Shown here: positions 45,061 through 58,791 of the stretch, one piece after another
Numbering within the stretch: the first letter of the stretch is position 1
Layout: each line of letters begins with the position of its first letter
Source: Epinephelus fuscoguttatus
Taxonomy: Eukaryota > Chordata > Actinopteri > Perciformes > Serranidae
Reading direction: 5' to 3'
DNA: 64,000 nt
Assembly (NCBI RefSeq): GCF_011397635.1
Contig: NC_064757.1
Coordinates: forward strand, 31,883,339-31,947,338
Made by a program: the position numbers and the translations under genes
Notes under the pieces: generated by a model
What the model saw: the letters and a program-made list of their open reading frames with translations, nothing else
Told to the model about the DNA's origin: nothing
Database searches by the model: none

Positions 45061-46555
45061 AGTGGTTGGGTGAATCACTGAACTTGTTATTGATTTTTCA
45101 GACACGGAGGCTTATGCCACTTGTCTGCGGTTTACATGTAGCCTAAAATGGCCATTTCACACCCATTCTGAATGCGCGAGGCTCCTAATTGGCTGTCTTA
45201 TAATGCCAGAAAAGAAGAAGGAAAATAACAGATTTAGTGTAGAATAGTTATAAACACATTCACTTTAATTTGAAGTAGTACTTACAGCATTACTCCATGG
45301 TATTTAATAAGTCATCACGATCCTCTGCCTTTCTCTTTCCTTTCCCGTTTCTATTGAAATATGTAAAACGTTTTGAAGCGCACTTTGATTGGAACAATTT
45401 ATCATCACGCAGTAAATTCAGGAAATCTTTTAGATTATCCAAAATAATCGTTGTCAGTCAGACTGCTTTTGACTTTTATGTTGATTTCAACTTATGGATT
45501 GATAATTGCTGTCGATCTGATTATTATTATCGTTATTATTATTATTAATATTGTCATAATTATTATTATCATTATTAGACTATTAGTAGTAGTAGTAGTA
45601 GAAGTGTGTTGATATTATTATTAGTAGGCTATTATCATTGTGTATTATTTAAAATGTATCCTATTTCTAACATGTTCTTATGTAGCCTGTGGTTTTTTGT
45701 TTGTTTGTTTGTTTGTTTTTATGTTTCTATTCTTTGGATTGGGTGGAAGGTTATGCACCACCCACAGTAAAGAATAATTTATGAAATGTGGGCCAATGGC
45801 TTGTCAGTTCCCTTATTTGTAAGGCATACAATACATTTGTTCAAATTTACATCCTGTCAAGTGCCCTTTATGTTTTTTTTAATAGAGGCCTATTTATTTA
45901 TTTATTTTAGATAAAGTTCACACAGCCTTTAAGTTTACTCCAGGACATGCTTTTTATGTGATATATTTGGGACTGGAAGAAGTTTTTATTCATAGACACT
46001 ATCACGATGTAAAAGTACTTTGCTTAAAGTAAAAAAAATCTTGCATTAAAATAGTTATTAAATTTTTACATTCTAATTATAATTTATTTAAAATGCTTTA
46101 TAAACTATTTTGTGGCTTTATACCCACCTACATTCTATTAAAAAAAAACATTTTAAAAACTCATTAGGCTATAGGCTGTGCTTTGTAAACAAAATCTTAA
46201 TTTATTAAGTAATGAGAGACTGTTAAATAAATGTAGTAGAATAAACATTATCCTCTGAAAGTCGTACAGCAGAATAAAAGGGTGTAAAATGGAAATATGT
46301 AAATATCAGGGCCCAAAAAGTGCCTATTTAAATGGTTAATGAACACATTTTTATCATAATTTTTTAGTGTATTTAGAATTTGGCCTATAATCAATAAAAT
46401 GTGGAGTTGTGGCAGCTGGAGTTTGTTTAAAATGACAAGTTATAGTTTATGAAATAGTTAAACAGTAAGCTTACATTAAACATTTTCCATGATATTATGA
46501 GGCAACAGGGAGAGAAAGCCGTTACTGAGCGAATCGTTAAAGAAACTGTAATACT
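45061..46555. other. AT-rich spacer between cldn5 and the septin gene
   Basis: No gene is seen. An imperfect (ATT)n and (AGT)n tract lies at about 45520-45602, and a short GTTT array at about 45695-45720. Confidence 0.5.
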
Positions 46556-46559
46556 TTGG

Positions 46560-46784
46560 CAGCCATGTTGGATCTAAAAAGAAATTACGTCTCACAGGTC
46601 AGCTGTCCCTACAGTTGATCCGTAATGGCGTCAGTGGCGCAGAAGGACAGCCGTTGCTCATGAAAAGCTTCAGGGACGAGGGCGGACTCAAGAGGACGGT
46701 TTCCGGGTTTCCCTTCCTGGGCTGGGACAGCGGCAAGAGGCAAGAAGCTCCTGTTGATTAATAATAATTACCAATTACGCGCAG
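46560..46784 (+). promoter_or_regulatory. septin2: Probable septin promoter and non-coding exon 1
   Basis: A GC-rich island contains AGCCATGTTGG (YY1-like, about 46561-46571) and TTTCCGGGTTTCCCTTCCTG (ETS-like). It ends in a strong donor GCAG then GTAAGAAG after 46784. The next acceptor that fits is TTTTTTCCACCAACAG before 55315, implying an 8.5-kb first intron. The promoter assignment is inferred from position and donor quality. Confidence 0.5.
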
Positions 46785-49236
46785 GTAAGAAGCTGCTCAA
46801 TGGTTTGTTGTCCTTTTTTTGTTTTTTGTAAACTTTTTGAATGAGACGGAGCAGGGGGAAGAAGACGGCGGAGAGTTAGTTGAAGCCTTGCTGGCAACAT
46901 GACACCATCCGCGGTAACAACTGTTGCTTGCTAAAGTTTGGCATGTAACGTTAACAAAGTTTCAGAGCTGCTTTACCCTTATATTCGGTTCATTAAACGA
47001 GTTTTGAAGAGGCAAAGGTATATAACTGCGTATATACAAACTATAATGTCGTTGTGTCAGTTGATGTTTGGTAAACTCAGTCAGTGTCTGTCAGACTGGG
47101 TGTGGTGGACATCAACTGTTAAAGAGGCCTTCACACACGTTTCAATCTCCACTATCCACTGACTGAAGCATTGATTTATATTCTCCCCAATTAGTTGATA
47201 CAAATGTCCAAGTAAATATTTCCTCCTCTTCAGATTTTCAGAACAACAATGCGAGCCCAGTGCTTTTTTTAGTGCTTTTGAACTCATTTATTGTCCCATT
47301 GTCCCAATTCATTCTTGATAACTGCAGGAAAACTCTACACTTCAGTTGGCTTACATTATCCGAAATCAGCACCATATAAAATCTGCATCTGACGTGCCAT
47401 TCACAGCATTGACTTCCACAAATTTCCCGTAAATACGTCTTGTATAACATTCCTGAACTCTGAAATCCCTCTCTAACATCCGATTAATTCTTGACCTTTG
47501 ATTGTAGAGGCGCATTTTCGCTAAATAAATTAAATGTTTAGACAACTTCACAATAACAGTGGGAAACAATAACACAGTCTCATTATGTGTCTGTCTAAGA
47601 TGTGGCGGAGGGCCACTATTGAAGAATTATCATCCATCTTTGCTTGTGTGTTTGGCCCAGTGAAAACATGCATATTTCACTTCCTTTCTTGCTGAGTGGT
47701 GAACACTATGGGCATGATGGCAGACTGTGTGAGCTGTAATCTCAGGCTGGCAGCTGCTTTTTACTTCAGAAACAACATAGCTTTTTACCCAGCTGGCCAC
47801 AGATCAGTGTGCTATCAGTGGGGCATCTCTTAGTACTGAGAGACGAATCAGGCCTCTGATCCAGCACCTTCACCGCTCCCTGACCTTTCCCCTTCCTGAG
47901 ACCTTCTCTCACAAACATTGGCCGGCACACAGGAGCGTCAGGGAAAGCATCTGTCTGACACTATAAACTACAAGGGGATGTTTCCTCCCATCTTGCACTG
48001 TGGTGTGAATGGAAAAACAAAACTTGATTCGCACTGACAGACCCAAGTGGACCTGGGCTATTGTGTCAGCGGTTTGAATGATGGTGTTTCACAGCAAGAT
48101 ACCTTTGTTCACAGACTGTGTGCGAAAAGCTAGGTGAACAAATTAACTTTGATCTCTATAAGCACCATATTTATTGTGATAACATTGTTATATCTTAGTC
48201 AAATTGACTTATATTTTATTTTCACACCCAGTGTGTCACCAAATGTAGGTGTAATGAGGCTGTGATGACCTCAGTTTAGGGCTCCTTCGTAATTTAATAA
48301 TCTGTCATGACAAAATATGTTGGGAAATTGTTCTTTTTTCCTGGAAATTCAACTGACAAACCATTTCTAGATAAAATAACTGGACACAGGAGTGTCTGTG
48401 AATACAACAAATTTAAAAGATAGATCAAGGTACATCATCGCATTGATTGAAAAAATCTGTAAATGCAAAATTGCTGTAAAGCAGTCCATCTTATTTTGCT
48501 CAGTGTTTGTTAAGAGATATTAAAGGAATTTCTACCAAGGTTTTAATTGTATGGCAAAGTCTCTTCCTGTGGACAAATTTCTGACTCAAATTATTGCTTT
48601 ATTGCCCAACCCTGTTATTGCAGTTATTTTTTAGATCAGTTGTTTCGTGTGATACATTAACACAGAAATGTCCATAGAAATTTACCTGAGCACAAAGGTG
48701 ACATCTTAAAGTACATTGTTTTTGTGTGACCAACAGCCCAAAAACCAAGAATATTAATGTTACCATGATGAGCAGTCTTATATAAATACAAACTATGAAT
48801 TGTTGGCGTTTAATCCTCTATTGATTGATGGCTTTTTCTGGATAATGTACGAGAAGTTAATATAAATCATAATCATTTAGGAATTTTGTTGCAATTTGAG
48901 ACTTGCTTCTAAATATGTCATTTATTCATTAGCTAATTTGTAATATTCTTACATTCAAATGCCCATTTACCAAACAATATTACACAGATACAATGGCATG
49001 GTAATTAAAAAGATTATATGACCTGGACCTTTTAAGGGAAACGACACCCATTTTAAAAATTCATACATGTTATTCCTATGGTCTAAAACACTTCAAAAAT
49101 ATTAGTAAACATGACCAACTCTCCCAAATCCAAAAACTGAAGCACTAAAACTCAAATTTGTGATGTCATCTCATGTTAAGTTTGGAGCTGTTCCATACTG
49201 TAGACAATGAATTATGAAAGGTTTTATAGATGACAC

Positions 49237-49798
49237 TGAGAGCCTGTTTATACTTGGTATTAACATGCGGAAAGCGCTAAATAAAAGTGTAAACGACCTC
49301 CAAGACACATAATGATCCCGTCACTCAAACCCCATGCTGAGGATGCATTTGACCACATATCTGTTCTAATGTAAATGCTAATGCGTCCTGATCCGTTCCC
49401 CGACAAGCATGTAACAGGAAAATACGCCATGAGTGCAGGACGTGGTGGTTGTTTTGGTGACGGTGCTCTATAACTTGCCTGTTTTATGACAAGTTGAATG
49501 AAGTGTTGCATGACTGCATCGTTTTGCCCTGTGGGAGGAGACGTGTTGGATTGTGCTGACAGTGATATCTCCAGCTGTACCGACAACTGCTAACATGACT
49601 AGCAAACATAGCAAGGCTGCAGACGTAATAACTGTGCGTGAGGCCCTTTGCCCTTCTAGTGTAAGTGACGTAGGCAGTAAGGAAATCTGAACACAAATGG
49701 TCAGCTGGAGATTAATGATATGGCGATGTGTCTCGGCTGTCCACTTGTGTGCAGATCACCGAAATGTATTTAAATACCAGGTGCAAACAGGCTGTGAG
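49237..49798. mobile_element. Non-autonomous TIR element
   Basis: The left end GAGAGCCTGTTTATACTTGG continues TATTAACATG. The right end, read in reverse, is CTCACAGCCTGTTTGCACCT followed by GGTATTTAAATAC. These are matching terminal inverted repeats about 560 bases apart. The end type is common in fish. The interior has no transposase. Confidence 0.7.
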
Positions 49799-51040
49799 AG
49801 CACCCAGGGGAATGATCTGAGGGTCCCAAAATCAGGCTCCCATTCATTGTCTGTGGAGCAGCTCCAGACTTCATACTTGGTGACATCCCAACTTGGAGAC
49901 TTGCTTCTCTGGTTTCTGGCTTTCTGACAGAGAGTAATCTCATGTTCACAAATACTGATTGAACTTTCCAATGCCATGGAAATAACAAATTGGAATTTTT
50001 AATTTTCACAATTTTAAGTTTCACAATTAATCTTCACATTTTAAGTTTCACAATTAATCATCAATGTTCAGGTTGTTTTTTCCCATTCAAACATCATTGT
50101 ACTGTTGAGCAGCTGTGTAAGTAGCACAGTGTTAGGATAACATTTTGTAGCTGTATGACTCCCACTTGTGTTAAGTCATTTCCTCTCCTGTCCCCATCAT
50201 AATAAAAGGTCCATCCTGTGCTTTAAACTCTGTGTGTATGTTATGAACAGGCCTGCTGGTTTCCTCATAGTTGAAAGGCTTTTTCATTCCGCTTATTGTG
50301 GCTTTTTTGTCCTCTCTCTGGGCTCATAGTATAACATGTTTCTAAAACCACAGCTTAAAACCAGTATCATATCTGTATTACTGTTGCCCACCATACTTAA
50401 TTACAGCCAAGCCCCCCCCCCTCACCCCCGCCCCTGTTTATGTGTGTTGTGTGTGTCTTAACATGTGCCAAACATCACTTTATTTTGCTCAGTAGCTCTG
50501 GGGTCCCTGTTGCTGTGATCAGTTGCCAGTAAATTACCATTTTTGTTGTTGTGCCACTGAGTTCACTAAATCTCCACGGTGTGAAATTATTGTTTCAGTG
50601 TCTCAAATAAGAGGAGAAAGACTTAAATCCAAGGAGAGCGGGTGTGCGGTCCCTTGACACTGCCTGTCAGGAAGGTGAATAGTTCTACCAGCACTGCTGG
50701 CCCTTCATGGCTTCACTCCAACCAATAAATCAACTGTAAATGCATTACATGCCAAGAACTTTGGCTCTTCTAAGGTGGCATTTTTCCGTTTTGGCCCAAA
50801 CTGTTTAATCTCTCTCACGTCTGGCACGTTAATAGCTGTGTGTATGTGCTTGTAAGCAGCTCAGCAGCCCAACCGATTAAATGGCCATTATTAAGAGAGT
50901 ATTATTGAAGTGTGCCTCCTGCCTGTCTGTCCTGTAGCGTTGTCTTTGTGATATTACAACTGCGATATTAGAACGGTTTAATTAATCTGCTGCCGGACTA
51001 ATGCTGGTTCCCACAGAGCCTGTCGATGAATAACACTTGG

Positions 51041-51098
<58 letters not shown>

Positions 51099-51778
51099 TA
51101 CACGTAGAGACGCCTGTGTGGGCTGCTACATTAAATTAGATATTCATTAACAAAGAAAGCACATTTATTATCATCATTGTTGTGTTTCTATGGCTGAAAC
51201 TAATGATTAAGCCATGAAGGTGTTGTAGCTCTAGGGAGGGTCAGTCCATCACTTTGCTCCAAGCCTGACTTGTTCGTTGGTGCCACGAGGTTGACCATTT
51301 TGTATTTTTAATGAACATAGTAGGATAGATTGATATGTAATTTGATACAGATATCCACGCTGCCAAAAGATGAATCTTAATGACTTTGGTAATCTCGTGA
51401 CTTTTCCTCTCACGCCATCAGCAGATCAAAGCTTTATCCTGTCACGTATCTTAACACCTACTAAGTGGACTGGCACATATTTTGTACTGAGATTCAGGTT
51501 CCCCAGAGGATATATCTTAATGTCTTTGGTGATCTCTTGAGTTTTATTCCAGTGACACCATTAGGTTGATATTTGGGGTTTTAAGAGAAATGTTTCAACA
51601 ACGAGACTTTTATATGGACGACTGCCATTGTTACACACATTCGCGTTCCCCACAGGATGAATTTATTTAACTTAAATAACACGAACAATTATGATACTCA
51701 TTTTATTGTCGCAGAAGACTAGGAAATCCAGCAAATATTAGCCTAACATTTCAAAAGCTAGAACCTACAGAAGCACAT

Positions 51779-52233
51779 TACATTCACAAACAAAACTAGA
51801 CACCTTATCTTGTAATTACATAAAAAGATCTCCCAATTACAAGAAAAGATCTGGTGAAAAAAAATTAGATATGCATGAATTTGTAACCATGAAACATAAT
51901 GTAAGGGTTTAACTACTCCTGCAGGAAGAGGCCAACTTCCAGAAGGTGAGAGTGGGCTTTCCGCCCAACGTTTTGAGATGCCAGCGCATTGTTGACACAC
52001 TAATATTAATGAAATCCACATTAAGTAACATTAGTATTTCATATTGTCTCGTAACAACAAGGAAATAAAACACAGCTAAAATGTGATAATTCATTATAGC
52101 CACTAATAATAAACAAGATCCTGATCTTTTAATTACAAGATCCTGATTTCATAATTGTGAGATCTTTTCTTGTAATTATGAGAAAGTAAGTCATAATTAC
52201 AAGATAATTAATATTTTTTTTGTGAATGCAATT
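51779..52233. mobile_element. Foldback TIR element with long inverted ends
   Basis: The left arm (51779-51855) and the right arm (about 52160-52233) are reverse complements over roughly 75 bases. Paired blocks are TTATCTTGTAATTACAT with ATAATTACAAGATAA, and AATTACAAGAAAAGATCT with AGATCTTTTCTTGTAATT. An additional GATCTTTTAATTACAAGATC palindrome lies near 52121-52140. No coding content is present. Confidence 0.75.
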
Positions 52234-55200
52234 TGTTTGCTTAAGAAACCAGAAAATCTTTGCTTTAAAAATGAAAATTATAAGTTAATCAGCTAATCGC
52301 TTAAATACTATTTAACGGTTTCCTTAACATTTATGTTCGGTGCTCATTCTTAATGCAAGTGCTTTTTCCCCCCTGTTCTGGTTTTTAATTTCCATAGCCT
52401 GTCCTTTGTCTTGACTAGGTTAACCTTTTGACCTCTATGGCCCAACCTGGCACCCCTCCACCCTATACTATCGGTGTCTCCCCTTTCTGTCCTGACATGT
52501 AGTTGGACCTGAGTGTGATCAGGGGTGAGGCACGTGTTCTCCCTCCTCCCCATAGCTGAGCTGCCCTGTATAGGAAAGGCTTCAGGAACCAAAAGGATAA
52601 ACAGCTATTGTTCTCCCTGCAGGCCCGATGAAACCACCCTGTCAGTATGAGAGATCTCTGCCCAGTTTCATGTAGATACAGAGGGCCCCCTGACTACCAT
52701 CTAATAGATTTAACAGTGTGAAATGGTTACCCAAGTGTCCGCAGCTGTGTGTTTGTCGCATGCCAATGGAGAAAGGTCAACCCAGGTTCCCATGCCACCT
52801 ATTTACCCTCCCCTCCAACTACAATTACATAACCTGAGTGCATCTCCGTTTGGCAGCGCACGGCAGCCTGCCTCTTTCTTATGCTTATCACACTCCACCT
52901 GTCAAGGGCCAGTGTGTTGGTGATAAAATGGAGCCTGTTCTTCCTGCTCAGTCATTATGTAGCTAATTTATCAAGCGAGATTGTTGCTCTGTCGTCTGCT
53001 CAGGGTCATAGAATGGGGCAGGAGCAACCGGTATATAAGACAGTTTAATGGGAGTCTGGGAACACACTTGTTGCCCAGAGCTCTTAATCTCTGCTCCTTC
53101 CATGTGATAGTGTAAAAGAACAGTGTAACCGTCAGCCTGATTGAACGTGTCAGTGTAGACTCAATGTGCAGAGTTGTGTTTTGTGATTTCTGCTTGAGAA
53201 AAATTAGCCACTTGAAGATAATACTGATGATGATGGTTTGTGATATAAAGATAAGGTCTTCAGTGCCTGTTCTTATAGAGTGCTCTAGGGACGCTGTTTT
53301 TCTGTAGTATGTTAGCGTTGCTCTGTTTTCCTTGTCAAAAAGACAAACCATGAAAAACAAACCTTTATGGTAGTTAAATGTTTTGTTGAGCAGGATAATC
53401 TTCACAAATGAACACCACTGTTATGATTTTTGAAGCGTAAATGCAATCACCAGAAGTAAAAAGCTAACATTAGGCTATAAACTAACTACACAATGGTCAC
53501 GTGACTTTAACATCACCACCACAACGAAGCTGTAAAGCCAGATCAACATGATGATGTTCTGTAGTCTCATTTAGCCACTTGGTAGCAACTGCCTTTTTTA
53601 AGACACATAAAAGCTTCAAATCCCACGTGTTGGGTATTTATTGACGTATCTTATGTTGTAGATGAAAAAATGAAAGTCTCTTAAGCTTGTTTTAACCACA
53701 GACCTTATTTCAGGCATCTAACCAAAACCCATTAACTTTAAGATAAGGGAACCAGGAGTGCAAAAATGTTTCCCGGTTTTAGGACTCATTCCTGGAGCAC
53801 TTTCATACTCTGATTGCTATATAATGACTATAGATGCCTTGTAAAGTCTAATTTAAAGGGTAACGTCTGTATTTTTCAACCTGGCCCCTATTTTTTAATG
53901 TTTTTATGTCTAACTAACTAATGGAAACAACATTTATAAAACTGGTCTATTATTGAACAAAACAGGCTGCAATGTAGTGTTTAAATTGTGTGGTCAGTTC
54001 TGTCAACTAGAAGTGATTTTTTTTTTTTTTTTTTTTTTTGTGCCACTTACAGGCTCAAATTGTTATTCTTAGCATCTGACAACATTATGGAAAGGATCCC
54101 TACAGAGATAGACCCTTTTTGTTAATGTGTAGGATCCTTTTTGTTTAACCAGAAGCAGCACAGAAATTGCTATTGCCAAACCCATTACACTCCATTTGAA
54201 TTAACTGTAATTTTATTACCGTAAAACACACCTCATTCAGTGTCGACATGAACAACATAAAACTCACAAAAACATCTTGGCTTGTCTTTTTACTATTTTA
54301 GCAATCACTAACACTGGTTTGGTTGAGAATAACCCTTAATTCACCCACTTAGATGTGAAAATATACTGGCTATATAAATTATGCTGTGTACATTTAAATG
54401 GAGTCTTTTAGGTTTCCTGATAGTGATTTCGGGCTGTTTCTGGATATCAAAAGTGATCATATTGCAACAAAAAGGTCTGACTTTTGGAAGGAGTCTTTCC
54501 CTAATGTCATTTAACACTCAAAATAATAATCTGAGTCTCTTAGTGGCAAAAACAAGAACGGTGCACAAATGCTCCGAGTGGTTACATTGCAGCCTATTTT
54601 TGCCACTGCCTGCTGCAGCACTCTCACCCAATACAGGAGCAATATACAATATTATTATTTCCAGTAGTCACTTAAACACAAAATATGGGAAAATAGGGTC
54701 TAGGTTAAGGTGGGCAACACAACGATTTATACCAAGAGATTTGCCATAGCAATCTTACAGTTTTCAGCAACAGATTCAAACTAAATCCCTATGGTAGCTT
54801 TAAAAAAAGAAGTTTTGGCTAAGAAATGCTGCAAACAATTGTCAGACTGACTGCGAAAACATTTGTGTAGCTAACACTGTAAATTATGCTTCCAGGAGAG
54901 TGTGTGGGCCACAGCAACCAATTTAAGAATCAAACAGACTAAACAGAGGAAGAAAAGCTTATCCCGCTTTATGTGTGTGTGTGTTTGAAAGCAACATTGG
55001 TTGGTTGCACAAAAGAATTAGCATTATTAATAACTTTGCACATCATTCTCTGTGAAAAAAAAGTTGCAACCATAGCTTGACCTTATGGTAGCTTGCGGTT
55101 TCCTCTGACATGCTATATAATCGTTACGTAATGAAATACTATCGTAAGAATTACATTTTACGTTTCTTTTTTTTTCTTGAGAGGAAAATCTTGACTAAAT

Positions 55201-55343
55201 TCATGAGAAAGATTTAAATCAATAACGTCTGTTTGGGGGGGGGGGGTTGTTACTCTGAACTGTTTTTAAGGTGATCAGATCACATTCATATCTGTTATTT
55301 TTTTCCACCAACAGGCTCATCAGGCATCCAGTAAACTGCAGCG

Positions 55344-56079
55344 ATGTCTCAGTCTGGAGAGAAAGGGAAGGTGAGTCATAGGCAGAAATTTCACCAGATT
55401 ACAGTTTATAAACTGAACTATGACAAATCATCAGAGTATTTAGGAGGGGTTCCTAAGAAGGCAGTGGTGATTAAGACTCATGGTACTTGTAATCTCATGC
55501 ACACATGCTTGCACAGGCATCCAGAGAGGATATCCTGTATAAATGTTTAAGTGTTTCATGGGTAGGCTTTATTGCCCAGTGGAATTTCTCAATGATATGC
55601 ATCATCATCAATCTCACTCTCATATACTCACTTGCACCTTTACACACCTCATAAAATGATGAAAAAATGTCAGAGAGTGAAAGGAATGTGTAGTAAAACA
55701 TAGGAAATCACGTAACACTAAAAATACATAATTATTGTCCCATTATTTGCTGTTTCTGACCCTCATTTTGTGTCTTTTTGTGCTCTGCAGTTCCCAGATG
55801 CAGCAGGTTATGTAGGGTTCGCCAACCTCCCAAACCAAGTGCACCGGAAGTCAGTGAAAAAGGGGTTTGAATTTACCCTAATGGTTGTAGGTGAGTGATC
55901 CCTTTTATATTTTTATGTAGACTATATTATTTCTTCAGAGAATAGAAATTTATTTTCCCATTCATCTTTGTTTTTCAGGGGAGTCTGGCTTAGGCAAATC
56001 CACACTTATAAACAGCCTGTTTCTCACTGATCTCTACCCTGAACGCTACATCCCTGGTGCTGCAGGTATACTCCCCAGG

Positions 56080-56111
<32 letters not shown>

Positions 56112-56828
56112 AAATATGCACACTGTAATAATAGAGCAATGTCTGCTGCAATGTCTCCAGCAGTGCATTATTTCAAGAGGAATGTTGGGAATGCCTTAGT
56201 CTCAAAATATGACCCTTCCTTCCCTTTCTTATGACTTGACTTAGATTAGGACTTGTTCTGGCTTGAAAACAATTATCCAGACCCTCCCTGGTCTGTTTGT
56301 GCGGATAACAAAAAGTGTAGCTCTTTTAAATGACAAAACCCATAATTACATTTTTTAAGGTACATCCACCTTCTTGAAGCCTGTGGTTGTTGCAGCTCAG
56401 CGCTTTGCATAAGCACTTAGCTCGGGCAGGATTTTTTGTTATTAATGTTCCTCTTGGGTACTGTGGTGTCTCCTCTTTTATACCACCCATGAATTATTCT
56501 TGTACTTCCGCTCCACAGAGAAAATTGAGAGGACTGTGCAGATTGAGGCTTCGACTGTGGAGATCGAGGAGAGAGGAGTAAAGCTGCGTCTCACCGTGGT
56601 CGACACCCCTGGATACGGCGATGCCATCAACAGCCAAGACTGGTGTGGTTATGTGTCCTGGAGGAGTAGAGAGTGATAACAACTTGGGACATGTTTCCTG
56701 TCCAGCATGCTCTCTTATCCTTTCCTCCTGTCCTCACAACTCCCTTTCTCAAGTTTCATCTCAAACTCCCTATTTCCTACCTCTCCTCCCTCTGCATTCC
56801 CAATGTGTACATGTCCTTCAACTGTGTA

Positions 56829-56884
<56 letters not shown>

Positions 56885-57837
56885 TTTGCTTGCCTGTGTG
56901 GCAGTGGTGTCAATGTAGCCCCTGTCCATGATCTGTTTCCTGTTGATTGTCCTGGTATAACTGTATCTCCACACTCCTTGTCCCACATACTCTCATTGCA
57001 GAAGATACAACTGCAAAGATGAAATGACAGAAGAATTTTCCCTTTGCGTTCTCTGTGCAGGATGTGTCTGTTATTACCTTCTTAATAATTACACAATTAA
57101 TGCTTAAAAGTAAATAAGTCAAGCTTTGGCTTTTGTGATTCAGAAATGCACACACAGTGCATTATAGACTCTTTAACTGGACAGAGATCAGTTAAGTCGG
57201 GTGCTGTTGTAGGGTTTTAACATATTTAAGTGGTGTTTTTGCTGCAAAAAATTGCCTAGAAGATCATGGAATGCACACAGCTAATCAGTCATAAACATAA
57301 TTCTTCAAAATGATGTGTTGAATGCCTTTTGCAGTTTTGATGTTCAAATAGTGTTTACATGGTTATTTGGTGTGATTAAGGAGACTTGTGTCTGTTTCTA
57401 TGCCTGTTTTCCTCTGATGTCAGCTTCAAGACCATCATCCAGTACATTGACAATCAGTTTGAGAGATACCTCCATGATGAGAGTGGGCTTAACCGAAGAC
57501 ACATAGTGGACAACAGGGTTCACTGCTGCTTCTATTTCATATCTCCATTTGGACACGGGTAAACAAACAAACAAACCCTTGTACAGACACCAATAGTCAT
57601 TATATTGCCTTATTTGGGTGTCACCTTTGATTTCTGAGCTGTCCACTCCTCTTTGTTTGCTCTTCTCTGTTTTCCACTGTGTGCTTATTGTTCTTTTTTA
57701 TAATCTTTTTCTTTGCTAGTCTGAAGCCTCTGGATGTGGAATTCATGAAAGCCATCCACAGCAAAGTCAACATAGTCCCAGTCATTGCCAAGGCCGACAC
57801 GCTGACGCTGAGGGAGAGGGATCGCCTGAAGAGGAGG
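55344..57837 (+). CDS. septin2: Septin, SEPT2-type (5' part, residues 1-197)
   Basis: Septins are GTP-binding proteins that assemble into hetero-oligomeric filaments at the cell cortex, cleavage furrow and cilium base. Coding exons are 55344-55370, 55791-55890, 55979-56065, 56519-56642, 57424-57558 and 57720-57837. All have GT-AG borders and consistent phases. Visible motifs are a basic lead [11 protein letters not shown] (28-38), P-loop GESGLGKS (43-50), DTPG (100-103) and AKAD (181-184). [40 protein letters not shown] and [20 protein letters not shown] match SEPT2 and differ from SEPT5 ([18 protein letters not shown]). An in-frame TAA at 55332 precedes the ATG. The C-terminal exons, including the coiled coil, lie beyond 64000; the intron after 57837 exceeds 6.1 kb. 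Confidence 0.92.
56080..56107. repeat. CA/GT microsatellites in septin introns
   Basis: A (CA)n run starts about 15 bases after the exon ending at 56065. Further dinucleotide runs lie at 56829-56881 (GT, about 26 units) and 57850-57881 (CA, starting 13 bases after the exon ending at 57837). Confidence 0.9.
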
Positions 57838-57848
57838 GTGGGTTTGAT

Positions 57849-57884
<36 letters not shown>

Positions 57885-58750
57885 TTTTCATCTGTAGTTG
57901 TCCATTGTTTCTATATGCAGCATCGACTGAATCACCACGATGTCACACTTCCAGGTAGACCACTGCCGATTTTTTTCAGTTGCAGGGATTTGTGAAATCG
58001 GCAAATTTGTTTGTTTCTGTCGTAATTTTTAGCTGATTTTTTTTTTTTTTTTTTTTTTTAGGTGGGCCTTTTTTTCGGTGGCTAAAAACCTACCAACTGA
58101 GGCAATGTTAGCTCAGTGCTGTTCATTGTATTTGCATAACGCTGGGGTTTCTACCCGGAAGTTGTTGTAAACAAACACTGTGATTCAGTTTATATGTAAT
58201 CATCTTCCCCCTAGATTTAATTCTTGGCACAAGCTGGAATGCCTAAGGGCTTGTTGCCAGGATGTTGGGGACTTCTGTGGTGTGTTATTTGTTTGTTTTT
58301 GTCCCATGGTTTAGCCATTAGAAAGTGGATCATTGAATAATGCACTAATAATAGTAAAATTACTTATCCATCCTCATTGGCAGCCTGGTATGTCCGACAT
58401 CCGTGTGCTCCTTGTGAGAAAGCACACGTGTACTTCCCCGTTTAATTGCAGTGATTTACGAGTTACATTTAGTGATCTTGATGATACTGCCAGATTGTTT
58501 AAAACGAAAGGAAGGGGCGACGTAAGAGAGGAAACATAAGGAGGGGCATATATAGGAACAGAGTGTTGTATATAATATGGGGGCAGCACATTTCATCCCG
58601 TCACAACCCATCCTAGATACTTCCCGTTGGAAGTGACCCAAGTGTCTGCCTGCCTGCACGCTCCTCAGCTTCCTGCTGTCCAGAGGGGAAAAGACACAGT
58701 AGTGCAATACAACACACATACACATCACTGCAACGTGTTCAGCTGATATC

Positions 58751-58791
58751 CTCTCCTCTCCTCTCCTCTCCTCTCCTCTCCTCTCCTCTCC
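58751..58791. repeat. (CTCTC)n pentanucleotide array
   Basis: Eight tandem CTCTC units on the plus strand, a polypurine/polypyrimidine tract able to form triplex DNA. Confidence 0.95.

Larger units (their letters stand above)
46785..55314 (+). other. Septin intron 1 (inferred), repeat-rich
   Basis: No coding exon is found in this 8.5-kb stretch. It holds the TIR elements at 49237 and 51779, a (GT)n run of about 28 units at 51042-51097, T runs near 54010-54041 and a G run near 55236-55247. Confidence 0.45.

Noticed and set aside
46840-46930. Alternative first coding exon at ATGACACCATCCGCG
   Set aside because: The donor-like GTAACAAC is weak, the frame is short and no septin family member is known to me with this start; the in-frame stop before 55344 favours the ATG there.
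52971-53405. 144-residue minus-strand open frame
   Set aside because: No recognisable domain, AT-rich codons and no splice context; it lies in the inferred septin intron and looks like chance.
55344-57837. Naming the septin gene septin5 from its position next to cldn5
   Set aside because: The visible 197 residues agree with SEPT2 at the positions that separate it from SEPT5, so sequence was preferred over synteny.
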